Source: Cymbomonas tetramitiformis
Taxonomy: Eukaryota; Chlorophyta; Pyramimonadophyceae; Pyramimonadales; Pyramimonadaceae
Direction of reading: 5' to 3'
NCBI GenBank assembly: GCA_001247695.2
Contig: LGRX02003615.1
Span: 49,918-113,917 of the forward strand
DNA: 64,000 bases
Shown: positions 32,686 to 43,600 of the stretch, piece by piece
Layout: every line of letters begins with the position of its first letter
Numbering within the stretch: the stretch's first letter is position 1
The notes under the pieces: model-generated
The model's database searches: none
What the model saw: the letters and a program-made list of their open reading frames with translations, nothing else
Told to the model about the DNA's origin: nothing
Program-made: the position numbers and the translations under genes

Positions 32686-34065
32686 TTACCTCGAGGGTGC
32701 TCTCAACACTGGTACCTGTGCAGTACCCTGAGAGTTTCCCTGAGGAGCTGGAGCTGAAGCTGGAGCTGGAGTTGCAACTGCTGCATTGATGCTGTGCTGA
32801 CTCTTTAACTCCTTAACCAGGGTGTTGATTGTATTGATGAGTTTGCCGGACTCATTCTTAGCACCCTGATTCTGTTGCTGCTGTCTCCTGAAAGGATTCT
32901 GAGCTGGTGGCTTGCCTTGTATGGCTTTTCCATCTGGGGTCTTGGTGGAATAACAATCCTTTGTGGCGTGATTGGTACGACCACAACGTTGGCAAGGCTG
33001 AGAAGGATTTTGTGCTTTTCCTTTCCCTTTACCTTTGCCTTTTCCACCTTTCCCTTTGCTCCGATTCTGATTGGCATTTGAGTTCTGATTGCCATTCTGG
33101 CTCTGATTCCAGTTCCTGTTGGATTTGTCATATGGCTTTCTGCCACGCCCCTTGTCCTTGTCCTTTTTGACTGGGCCTCCTGATGACTGCTCCTTCTGCC
33201 CCCGATAGTGAAGGGTCTCTGACTGCTTCGAATGAACAACATAATTCAAGTCGAGCAGTATCCGTGTGGTTTGTGGCCACGACAGATTATTCCTTTCATT
33301 CTCTGTTAGGAATCTTAAGTGGAACTGTCTGCGGAGATCAGGGTCCATGTTGCTGACAAATCTGTCCTTTATTAACACATCGTCCAGATCAACTGTTGCT
33401 AAAGCAGCCAGTGACGTAAACGTGCGCAAATAGTCTGAGAAAGTCTGGCTCCCTTGAGTCAGTGCCATTAGGTGTTTCTTAGCCACTGATCTTTTATGGG
33501 GGTTGCCAAACTGACTGAGGAAAATCCTTCTGACCCTCTCATATGTGGCATCTGGTTGCTGTGCCACGACCTGGAATTAGTGTCGGTCATTGTTTTGGAT
33601 AAGCGTCAGAAATATTGTGATCAAGTCCTTGTCTGGAACTCCTGGATAAGTGAACTGGAAATATCGGTCCACTGTGTCCAACCATACTTCTGCGTCCTGT
33701 CCTGCTTTAAATTCCTTAGGTGGTGTCATTTTCACCTTTGGAACCAAAGTGGGTGGAGCTGGTGCTGGAACAAAATCATCATCAGGATCTGTAAAAACTA
33801 TTGGAGCATTATCTTCTGTATACTCATCTTCTGGTTCCTTTGGTTCATTCTGAGGATCCTTATATCTGCTCATGTCGGGCCTCATGCGACTGATATTGTC
33901 GAAGTACCCTATTTGGTCGAATCTGGTCTGAGTATTGTCATAACCAGCGATCCACTTGGGAATCTTGAACCGACTGTATGCATCATAGGAACCTAAGATG
34001 TCAAAGAACCATGTTGATGGATCTGCATTGATGGCTGGGATTTCTGGTTCTTCCTCTTCTGCCAT
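32686..34065 (-). pseudogene. Gypsy-2 gag with zinc knuckle, one internal stop
   Basis: Starts at the ATG at 34065 (MAEEEEPEIPAINADPSTWF). The first 160 codons include the start of a retrotransposon gag domain (DAEVWLDTVDRYFQF). A TAA at 33577-33579 interrupts the frame, which then resumes in the same register to 32686. The second part completes the gag fold (RRIFLSQFGNPHKRSVAKKHLMALTQ), then a Lys/Gly/Asn-rich linker and a CX2CX4HX4C zinc knuckle (CQRCGRTNHATKDC). Gag would form the particle and bind the element's RNA. Simple nonsense mutation is the likeliest reading of the stop. Confidence 0.85.
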
Positions 34066-34724
34066 CTAGAGAACAAAACACAACACAAAAGATGCCTTCA
34101 GCTAACTGAGTGTGTGTGTGGTATATATATAGTATATATATCTATGTTATATACATATAGTATATCTGTATGTTTATATACATGTAGTATATTTGTACAT
34201 TATATTGAGGTAATTATGTATATATATATCCACCTTCTTCCCCCCTCAAGGAAGTGTGAACATAAGGCAGTTGTCAATTGCCCTTATACCTCATGATATA
34301 GCATGCAGTCCTTATAGGAAGCAGCTGTTACAGTTTTAGGGTTGCAGCCCTACAGTCTTTGGGTTGTAGCCCTGCAGTTTTTGGGTTATCGCCCTACAGT
34401 TCTTGGGTTGTTGCCCGAAATATTGTCATGTCCGTGCTGATTTCAGCATGACAAATATGCCAAACACGAAGTGTTTCCTATTATATAGGTGGCATTTAGG
34501 GTATGTTACGTTACAGTGACCCTTATCCCCCACAGTGATGTTAGGGTGTTACTTGCCATCAGTAACCCTAAAATATGTTAAATTAAAGCAGTATAAACAT
34601 TTTGCAAAGATATTTAAGCAAAACTGCATTTAATTTTTCACTGTGTGTCACGTGGTTTTTTAGAGGTACGTTACACAAGGACAGGCAGAACTCGAGGTGG
34701 CCGAATGAGGTTAAGAATGCCCAG
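34066..34724. other. Non-coding sequence between Gypsy-2 and RE-A
   Basis: It contains the Gypsy-2 leader side, a TATA-rich tract (34118-34225) and a 22-base tandem repeat (34331-34418). The open frame of RE-A extends back to 34602 without an ATG, possibly after a TTTTTTAG acceptor near 34665. Parts may belong to the 5' LTR of Gypsy-2 or of RE-A; I could not pair either. Confidence 0.4.
34331..34418. repeat. Four copies of a 22-base tandem repeat
   Basis: Units beginning CAGTTTTTGGGTTGTAGCCCT-like at 34331, 34353, 34375 and 34397 have a constant 22-base period and moderate divergence. A single similar unit occurs near 27914. Confidence 0.85.
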
Positions 34725-37700
34725 ATGCGTGCTTACAACATCGCGCACCGCTTCGACAACCACAAGATGGGGATCACCACGAAGGAGTGGCTTAAGCTGC
34801 CAGAGGCCAAGCAGAAGCAACCGCAGCAGCAGCAGCAGCAGCAGCAGGTGGCGGCCAGCGCTGAGGTCAAGGAGAAGCTCGCTGCAGAGTTGACAGGCCT
34901 TCAGACAGGGACACCTCCAAAGGGGGACAAGGGCGCCGATGCACAGGCCCAGTCAGAGGACAGCGATGCTGAGACTGAGTACAACTCCAACTTCAACCAG
35001 CAGGCTGAGTATGAGGAGGATGAGAGTGACTGCCCTGCTGATGATGGGCTGGAAGATAGTCATGATGTTGGCATCAGTCACGCACCAGGTCTCCAGGCCA
35101 GGGCCGCAGTCGCCCTGGGCAGCACTCAGAAGATGCAGAGCTTCCAAGTCAAGACGCCGGAGGAGTTCGACAAGGCCGCTCAGGTGCCCACAGCCGTTCC
35201 TCCCAACGTCCTCAGCAGGAAATTTCACCTGCTGGCGTCCAACCTTCGCAGTTCCGTGCGCACTTGCTCGCAGATTGCGGCCATCTTGATATCCCAGCAC
35301 GCCATCGACCTCCCAAAGGACATCGAGAACCTCCTGGCGCTGGAGGAGCTCATGGGCAACGAGCCGAATAATGCGACAGAGCAACCCACCGAGGTCAACG
35401 AGCATGAACTTGAGGACGCGCACGCCACAGTGGTGCAGGGGGTAAGAGAGGGAGCAGATAGTGCAGAACACCGCACGATCGAGGAGGTGCCGCTGGACGA
35501 GATGCCCGACGGCGTGGTCGACAGTGCCGCCGCCCGGTGTGCAGCCGCTGCCTGTGTGAACGACCTGGGGGTGGTTGACTTCAGCGACCATGGACATGTA
35601 CGAGCTGGCACCATCAAGACCCGCGCCTACGACGTGCTGAGGGCAAAGATGAAGCAGCACCTGGCCGACGAGCAGGTGTTGCTGATGACTCAGGTGCAGC
35701 CCATCTGCAAGTTGCAAAATGCCACCCTGCATGAGGGTCTGGCGTTGGTGTCGTCTGGTGGTGAGCTTATGCTGTATCGGGCAATCCTCATGGACACCGG
35801 CGCCAACTGCAACATCATCTCCATCGCGGTCGTGAGGCGGCTGGGCCTCACGGTGTACGAGGCCAGCACCGACGCCAAGGTCACCAGGTGTGACAACAGC
35901 CCCACGAAGTTCACGCATTACTGCTATGTGGACGTCATACTGGCTGCGGGCACACCGCACATGACGCTTCACCGGTTGTACGCCTTCGTGACCTTCGAGC
36001 CCGAGAACTCTTGGGATCTGCTGATAGGCACCGGGCCGCTGAAGAACTCCTTGATGATCGACATCAAGCTTGGAAGTGGCGTGGCCGTGTCACATGCGCC
36101 AACGATTTTGGGCATGGATGCTCAGGTGGTGCTTCTGTTGGTTGACATGACGCCACCCAGGCGTCCCCACCTGCCCAGGCGGGTGGACCCAGTGGTGTGT
36201 CTGAAGTCGGAAATCTTTGGGCAGGGAATGGAGTGTGATTGGCTAAAGCACCCACCTCTGAGCACAAGGGAGGAGAGATTTGCTGCTTCTGGGATTCAGC
36301 CTGAGCACATCGATGACAATGACGAGTCACCATTGGGGTCACCAGCGCCTTCGCCAAGACCTCCTGCTGAGCGCCCACGACCTCGAGCCATCACGCGAGC
36401 GGAGCTCGAGGAAAGGTGTCGCCATCGGACGTGTCCCCTTGAAGGCGGCCGAAGGAGTGGCCTGGCGTCTCTGGCGCCCGCCGTACAGGCAGCATCGGAG
36501 CGCATGCTCGAACAATTTTACGAAGAGCCGAACCCCTGGAAGGGTGGACACGCGAGGTGGGTCACTGAGGACCAGGTTGCTGGGGATCGTCCGTCTCTGG
36601 ATGCCCCTCTCGACTACAACTGGGCGGATCAGAGACTGTACGTGGACCGGCACCATGTCGCGCGTCTCTGCCGCATCCTTCAGGACCCAGCCCAGGACAT
36701 GCCGACCAGACCTTCCCAAGATCATGTCTGCGTGGAATTCGCCCGCTGTCTCGAGCAGAAGTGGGTGACGGTGGACCAGCTGATGCCCCCTAACTGGCTG
36801 CACGTGGACCAGAAGCTGGATCACGACGAGGAAAAGGACCGCTGGGTGCTCGATGGCAGCTACATGACGCACGTGCCGTCCTCTGCCAGCAAGCAGGATG
36901 TCGTCAAGCCTAGGGAGAGAGGCAGATCGCGCGACGACCTCAACCCGATCCAGAGACCGCATGACACGCTCCAGGCGTTGTTCAAGTACCCCAGTGGTGA
37001 GGTCACTGGCACCCTTATGTGGGACCTGAAGGAGCGCGTCCTCTGTGTCCAACCGAGCACAGCCACGCAGTACCTCGAATTGATGCGCTGCACGTTGGAT
37101 CATGCGCTCGTGTACAATAGTGAGGAGTTGCTGGACGAGCTCCAACTCCCTCACTGGTATGAGAGCACTGGTGTCTGGACATACCAGCTGCTCAGGTACC
37201 TCTGCCCAGTGGACATGGAATCCCTCTCGGATGGCATACTCCGGCGATATGATCGACATGGCAGCAAGGGGCCACCTCTAGAGCTCGTCTCGCTGGGTTC
37301 GAACACCAAGTACTACCCAGTGGGGGATGGTCTTGGGGGGCCTGGCAGGGTGTTCTCCGAGAATGCCGCTGCCCAGGAGTACGTGCGCCTGGGGGAGATG
37401 AGGAAGATGCTCAAGTCAGTCAACACCAGGCAGCAGGGCTACGATGCGCTTGATGCAGATGCAGTGCGCAGGCCACCACCGCCCAACGACATGGTCAACA
37501 CAAGGCTCACGAAGCGAGCCCCTACGCAGCCACCCGCTCCTGCCGCAGGGGCAGGACCATCTCAGGCTGCCGCAGGACCATCTCAGGCTGCTGCTGGCCC
37601 ATCTCGCGCGGCCGCAGGACCATCTCAGGCTGCCGCTGGACCGTCTCGTGTCAGGTCCATCAGCAGCTCACCGCCGCGCATGTTAAGCATCGCGCATCGC

Positions 37701-38313
37701 CCAACGCCGTCGCCGCAATCCAGCGACATTGGGCCAGCGGACAATCCTCATGAGTTGTCACCTCGACTCGTTTGCGCCACCGCAGCTTGGCCGTCGAATC
37801 CTGCTGATAGCCCTACTCGAGGGGGGTCGCCCCCTGCGTCGCCTGCTGCGAGCAACGTTGGCTCATGGGCAAACTCGATCCGTGTCTCACGTGATGCCCG
37901 ATCACGTTCCCCGGGAGGCCCGCCTCCTACGCCTCCGAGTCCACCACGGGCGCATCATCTGTCTCAGTCCCCTGCGAGGGCGCCTCCATCTCCATCGGGG
38001 TCAGATTGGGATGCCGTGCAAATGGCCACCTCATCCGTCAGTTCAGTGGGCAGATTTCTGTCCGTGGAGGAGGTGAGAGCCTTGAAGGATCGCCGCAACC
38101 TCACCGTCTTTATGGTGAAGTTTGGCTTGACATTCGTTGACCGTTGCAGGGGCCAACGAGTCGTGTATGAGCTTGGCGTGTGCAACCAAGAGCGAGGTCT
38201 CAGGCTGCGGAAGTATCCGGGCATCACCAGCAAGGTCGCCAAGAAGCATGACAAAACCATCGCTTGCGGACACCGGGTCTGGCGCCTCCCTCTTGGGGGA
38301 CAGACGACGTCTG
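34725..38313 (+). pseudogene. RE-A gag/protease polyprotein, 5' part, interrupted by Gypsy-1
   Basis: Nearly 1,200 codons open from the first ATG at 34725. A poly-Gln run lies near 34818-34850. An acidic, low-complexity region is followed by a retropepsin-like site, ILMDTGANCNIIS (around 35785-35820), and LLIGTGPL downstream as expected for the second loop. The later part has a Pro/Ser-rich region with five GPSQAAA-type repeats (37552-37650). The frame stops two codons inside the Gypsy-1 LTR. Joined across Gypsy-1 with one copy of the 5-base duplication, the same frame continues at 53355-54097. It belongs to a retroelement whose pol is seen at 54.9-56 kb. The 5' end and LTR of RE-A were not found. 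Confidence 0.75.
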
Positions 38314-38828
38314 TGTGCTAGGACAACACACGGTGTCATGCGCGGATGACTCAGCAATGTCATACATGCCAGAAGTGTCATACGCGCCTTACAGCATTAG
38401 CGCCCGAGACCCCTGTTGAGGAAGAGACCCCCCTTATATGGGAGTACACAGTACCACTGTACTGTGTAATAATGTGACATGTAGAATACTGGCACATCAT
38501 ACTGCATGATAATGTAGTACAAGCATATGATAGGTTGATGAGACTTGGCCATGCTGACTAGGATTACCTCAGAGAGCTGAGTGAATAAGTAATGGCCAAG
38601 GCCAAAGAAACAGTTGAGATTTCTAGAGTAAAACAGCCGCATGGCAAAAAGTCAATATAATACCTAATTCTTACTGCAAATATATGCACTGAGTCTGGAC
38701 ATAGTTCCTAAGAATCGACATAGCTTGATTAGTCTTATATAGTGCATAATATAGAACCTTGCACTATATATGATCCACAAGTAGTTTCACAGTCACTGTC
38801 AAGTAGAGGTTTAGTACTGCCTCCTACA
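38314..38828 (+). repeat. Gypsy-1 5' LTR
   Basis: Starts TGTGCTAGGACAACACACGG and ends CTGCCTCCTACA, i.e. TG...CA ends. A TATA-like CCTTATATGGG lies near 38432, followed by GTACACAGTACCACTGTACTG, probably part of the promoter. The upstream 5 bases GTCTG are the target duplication. Confidence 0.95.
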
Positions 38829-38831
38829 AAA

Positions 38832-38840
38832 TGGTATCAG
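38832..38840 (+). promoter_or_regulatory. Gypsy-1 primer-binding site, initiator-tRNA-Met type
   Basis: TGGTATCAG begins three bases after the LTR. This is the start of the sequence complementary to the 3' end of plant-type initiator tRNA-Met, the usual primer of Gypsy elements. Complementarity after TGGTATCAGA is poor here (AACTGG). The same string recurs at 39424-39432. Confidence 0.75.
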
Positions 38841-38851
38841 AACTGGAAAAC

Positions 38852-38922
38852 GCCGAGAGAGGGTTTGAACCCCCGACCTCTCGATTGCTAGCTGAGCGCT
38901 CTAACCACTGAGCTATCCCGGC
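38852..38922 (-). tRNA. tRNA-Ala(AGC)-like sequence, copy 1
   Basis: On the minus strand it reads GCCGGGATAGCTCAGTGGTT and onward, with acceptor pairing GCCGGGA/TCTCGGC, a D-arm GCTC/GAGC and a 7-base anticodon loop CTAGCAA (anticodon AGC). A TTCAAAC T-loop follows. Internal Pol III boxes fit: TAGCTCAGTGG (A) and GGTTCAAACCC (B). It is one base short around the T-stem and the anticodon stem is imperfect, so it may be a tRNA-derived relic rather than a working gene. No CCA is encoded. Confidence 0.6.
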
Positions 38923-39116
38923 AATTGGATGTCAATTCATCCAACGTATAAGCTCTTGTAAGAGCACTCAGATGTCTCTCCCCCCCCCTTACCTAGGGGC
39001 AGCCTCGGCCAGTGACGTGGGCGAAGCTGACTGCGCGGCAGAGCACCGCCAGAACCCAGGACTGATCAGGTCCCGGGCAAGGAAGAGACACCTCAACGGT
39101 ATCAGAACTGGAAAAC

Positions 39117-39187
39117 GCCGAGAGAGGGTTTGAACCCCCGACCTCTCGATTGCTAGCTGAGCGCTCTAACCACTGAGCTATCCCGGC
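39117..39187 (-). tRNA. tRNA-Ala(AGC)-like sequence, copy 2
   Basis: Identical by eye to the copy at 38852-38922 and in the same position within the second 265-base unit. The same caveats apply. Confidence 0.6.
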
Positions 39188-39346
39188 AATTGGATGTCAA
39201 TTCATCCAACGTATAAGCTCTTGTAAGAGCACTCAGATGTCTCTCCCCCCCCCTTACCTAGGGGCAGCCTCGGCCAGTGACGTGGGCGAAGCTGACTGCG
39301 CGGCAGAGCACCGCCAGAACCCAGGACTGATCAGGTCCCGGGCAAG

Positions 39347-39412
39347 GAAGAGAAAGAAGCCTTCCAACGATTGAAGTCAGCATTGATTTCAGCACCAATC
39401 CTCGCCCTACCG
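39347..39412 (+). pseudogene. Fragment of Gypsy-1 pol (post-RT region) in its own leader
   Basis: Matches pol near 48527-48592 without a difference that I can see (encoding EAFQRLKSALISAPILALP). It is bounded by microhomology at both junctions. Non-functional as protein. Confidence 0.85.
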
Positions 39413-39432
39413 GACCACCAAAATGGTATCAG

Positions 39433-40694
39433 TGTGCTACGCACCACCACCACTACCGCTTCCACAAAATTTTTCTGCTTTGAGATTGTAACTCTTCCGG
39501 CGAATTTGCGTGTGCTTCAGTTTTTCGAATGGAATTTGAGCTCTCAAGTTACTAGCGCGTTACATAACTTTGGGTCAAGCACTGGCCAGGAGAGTCGTTT
39601 GCGACTTCCTTCAGCGAGATGACTTGTGGCACTGTCGAAATTCTTCTTCGAGTTACTTGTAAAACGTAATCTCTCTTCGCGGATTGCTTCATGATGGTTT
39701 CTTCGTGCAGCTGCGCGTGCTTTGCAGTCTTATCTGCTGTGAGTGCCTAGTGCGCACGCAGTTCTTCGCTCAGATGTTCGTTATGGCGTTTGTTCCTCAG
39801 CAACAAAAGTTCTTAGAATTGTCGAATGCAGCTTATACTCTCTTCGCGCCGTGATCTGTGATGGAAAATTTCGGCTCGCCTAGTGTGAGGCCTCCTACTG
39901 TGGCACAGTGTGCCACAAATAAAGTAGCCTAGAGCTATCTTTCGTCTAGCGTTCGCTCTGCGCCTGGGGCTCGCAAATTATCTTTACAAATTATGGCAAT
40001 TTTTGCGGGTGCTGCTTAAATTCGAGTTTGGGAATGGTCGAAATTGTACTTCTGGCCGCTGGCCTTATGTTCGCGCTCTTGACGCGCTGGTCAACGACTC
40101 GTCGTTTTTCTTGCTCGCTGGCAGCTTTGCGCCGTTAATTCTTCTCGGGAATTGTGCCAATTGGTCAGCGTTTTCCGCGAGATCTTCGTCTACACTACCC
40201 TCTGCGATTGGGATGTGTGCGCGATGTTCTTCTTGGGCTCGGAATTGGCGTGATGCGACTTCAGATTAGCGCTGTTCCGCTGGCGTGCGTGTTCTTCGTC
40301 GAGTGTCTTTGCGACTGAGTGGGATTACGCAATTTTATGCTTGGGAATTCGAAAATGTTCTCTGAATTGGCAGATGCGGCTTGCGTTCCTTGCCCTTAGG
40401 CTCTGCAGCGCTCTAGCGTTCTTGGCAGGGGGCTAGCCCTGAGTGGTATCGCGCTGCGACGTTGCTTTGACTTCCGTGGGCCGATCGTTAACCAATTTGG
40501 CTCAATTTGTTTTCATCTTGCCTCTTCGAGTTTGCTGGAAAGCTTTGATTGAGATTTGGCAGCGGCAGTTGTTTATTTGCTGTTGGGATCCTGCGTCTTC
40601 GCACTTAACACTATACGCCTGTACGGCGGAAGCGCTGGCAGATTTTTCAGAATCAGATTGCTGCGTTTCTCCACCATCTTAAACGACTTTTTCA
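39433..40694 (+). other. Gypsy-1 untranslated leader
   Basis: About 1.26 kb between the second primer-binding-like string and the gag ATG. No conserved protein is seen; short open frames occur (for example 40003-40269) but look incidental. A long leader of this kind could hold packaging or translation-control signals. Confidence 0.6.
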
Positions 40695-43600
40695 ATGTCC
40701 TCTTCACGGCAAGCTTCTTCGCTGTATGTGCCGCCTCAGCGGCGCTCGGGGGTGGCGGAGGCTGCTTCTGGGCCCTCCGGGCTCTCTAGCTCGGCCCGGG
40801 TGTTTCAGCTCCGGGATGGGCTTGGGGCTTTGGGGCCCACCCCGTACTTTGTCCCGGAATGGGAGGCGCCAGCCGGGGCGCGGCGGGGCAGCAGGGGGGG
40901 GGAGCAGTACAACGCTCTCTGGAGGGCGAATACGCGCTTCTGGCGAGCGCGCCTCTACCTCAAGAGGAACGTCGCACCCAAGCATCGCTGCCTGCCACGC
41001 CCACGAATTTCCCCGACAGCTCGCGTGACTCTCCTGGGCTGGTATCTTCCAATGTACGCACGTTTGAGTGCTACTCTACACCCCAGCAGCGTGCAGGGGG
41101 TGCAGGTGCCTCAGGTCTACAACGTAGCCAACCAGCTCTCGAGGAGCTCAACACGGTCGCTATAGCCACCGCTCATAATTTGAGATCATCTCCTCATAGC
41201 GAAGCTGTAGTTGACCATTTGCCTTTGGCACCAGAGCATCTCGTTGGAAACCAGACCCATGAGAGCAACATATTTACGCCTAGGCGTGAAAGTGCTCCTC
41301 CAAGTGGCGAGCGCGGTTTGTCAAGCGTGAACGAGTGGAGCGTCAGGCTGGCACGCCAAGCTGTAGCAGTGGATATTCTAGCGGTATGTGCATTGCGTAA
41401 TTGGTGGAGTACTTGGACAGCACGAGTGCTCAGCGGGCGTGTTTCATCTGCACTTACGACATGGCACCTACGTGCCCGTCTCGCGCGCATGCGTGTTTCC
41501 CTTACAGCATGGCACGAGCGAGTTCACCGCAAGAACCAGGTCCAACGCAAAAAGCAAGATTTTGCTGGACACGCAAGTTCACGATTGGCGTCCCGGCTCT
41601 TGAGTGCATGGCGAGAAGAACAACGTCGTGTAAAAGAGATCACTCTCGAAATCACGGCGTGCAACATAGCCCGGTCCGAGTTCTACGTGAGGAAGTGTAT
41701 GAAAGCGTGGAAGGCTACCGTGGACTTCGCTTCCAAGTGCACCACCTTTGCGGTCCAGCGTGAACAACATGTGAAGCGCGAAGTCCTCCACGAGTGGTCA
41801 GCTCTGACGGACACGCCTGACGTGACCCCGAAGCAATGGGCGACCTTGCGTAGACATCTTCGCCGCCTGTGTGGCCAAGAAGACTCCATCGCTGCAATCA
41901 CATGGGAGGTGCAGCTGAGAACGAAGAGTGGAGAGCAACGCGTGATCCCATCTCGTGGACTCCTTCTGTCGCATGTTACCTCAGCAAACCACCATTATCA
42001 TCACCTCCACTCTGCACGACCACTCGTCACGACCATCCCAGCCAACCGGCCTGCAAGGCTGGTGCGGTTGGGAGTGAGCGTCGAGGAGGTGATAAAGACT
42101 CTAAGGCGTACAACCACCGTGGGAGCAAGTGTTCAACAGCATGGCGCACAATCTGTACCTAGCCGCAACCCCTATGGCGTCTTGTCGTCTGAAGATGACT
42201 CCACGATCGATGAGGAAGACGTTCATTCCGCTGACTCCGCCCCACAACCACCTCGATCAAAAGCTTCATCCGCCCCACGACCCACACAACGAGAACGTGC
42301 TGTACCTGTCCAGGCTTTGACGGAGTTAGCCCACGAGAAGGAGGTGGCGAAGCAGGAGCGGAAGCGGCAGAAGTTGGCCAAGCGCAAGCTCGCCAAGGCT
42401 CGACGTCGCAGTGACGAAGGTAAACTGATGTACGACTCCACCTCTTCGTCCAGTGAGGAGAAGTCCACACTTTCATCGTGTCAAACATCTTCTTCTGAAG
42501 CGCTCTCCTCTGACGCCTCGCACACCTCTTCATCAAGGAGCTCTCGGCGAAAGGGTGGACGCCAACGGCGGCGCCAAGCTCAAGTCACGCGACACGAGCG
42601 GCAACTACGAGAGCTGCAAGAGGAGTCCGAACGAGTCGCGTTAGATGCGGCCACTGCGCACCAAGCGCAGCTCACAGCGTTGCGCATGGACATGCACAAT
42701 GCCGTGGAGGAAGCAACCCGGATGCATCAGGAGCTCCGCACCACGGTGTGCCAAGAAGCGCGACGGGCCGCTCTCGAATCTGCTGAGGAGCAGATAGCGC
42801 GCATGCAGCATGCCGCGGACGTTGTCTCGCATCAGCATGAGCAAGCTGTAGCATCGCAGGCGGAGGAAGCTGCACGTCATCACCAACAACTTCGAGAAAT
42901 GCAGCGCGCCGCGGAAGAGCAACGCCAGCAACTTGACCAAGCAGCTCGAGAGCAACGACTGCTGGAGCAACAAGTGGCGGAGAGCAAGATAGTGGTGCAA
43001 GCCGCCCTTGAAGCCGCTGACGGACGAGCGCACTCACGGCCAGAACAACCACCTAATACCCCCGCGAGCTATGCGACCGTCACAAGTGACGCTCAAGAAG
43101 CTGAACACGAAGCTCTGATGGTGCCCCCGTCAGCCACGACTGTGGACGTACGGGGCCACAAAGGCGTGACGTTCGAGGAGGACGCCTCCAAGCGTGCATC
43201 TTCCCCCACGAGTGTGCATGACCGCCTAGCCAAAATGGATTGGAGGTCCATTAGTGTGCCAGCCGTTACCGCTATCCGTGCACACGTGGAGGAGCACTTA
43301 CCTGGCCACGTGGGCAAGATGGAAGCGGAACGCATGTTCTGTGACGTAGCAAGAAGGTACCGAGACCATGACCTAGCGTCTGGGTGTGGACCGCCGGTCT
43401 CCGAAGCCCCGGCCTCTCAACTTCCTTCACCACCTTTGGCGGGAACGGCGATCGTTTGTTGCGTGTACGACGAAGTCGCGTCCAGCACGTCCAACGTTCC
43501 GTGCTCGAGATGCGCTCGTAGCCCGCAGCCCCCTGTAGCCATATGGAATTGCGGGCTTACAGCTCTTTCAGACTTGTCGGAAACCACTCAATTCCTGCCG

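Larger units (their letters stand above)
28820..34065 (-). mobile_element. Gypsy-2: decayed chromodomain Ty3/Gypsy retrotransposon
   Basis: In transcription order on the minus strand it holds gag with a zinc knuckle (34065-32686), then protease, reverse transcriptase, RNase H, integrase and a C-terminal chromodomain (32596-28820). This order (integrase after RNase H) defines Ty3/Gypsy, and the chromodomain places it among chromoviruses. One stop in gag and one frameshift in the reverse transcriptase show decay, and the integrase contains an apparent 79-base intron. LTRs could not be identified. Unlike Gypsy-1 it has no methyltransferase domain. Confidence 0.85.
38833..39432 (+). repeat. Composite insertion in the Gypsy-1 leader
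   Basis: A unit starting GGTATCAGAACTGG at 38833 is repeated at 39098 (period 265; second copy to about 39353). Each unit contains a minus-strand tRNA-like sequence, a C-run and the string CCAGGACTGATCAGGTCCCG. The second unit passes, through shared GGCAAGGA.GAGA, into about 66 bases copied from the Gypsy-1 pol. These are followed by a second AAAATGGTATCAG (39420-39432), identical to the primer-binding region at 38828-38840. The whole looks like a product of template switching during reverse transcription. Confidence 0.8.

Noticed and set aside
34953..37259. Long minus-strand frames opposite RE-A gag
   Set aside because: They are complementary shadows of a GC-rich coding strand, with no domain or motif.
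38400..38642. A small LTR-encoded protein on the minus strand, identical in both LTRs
   Set aside because: Identity only reflects LTR duplication; the frame has no known domain and overlaps the promoter region.
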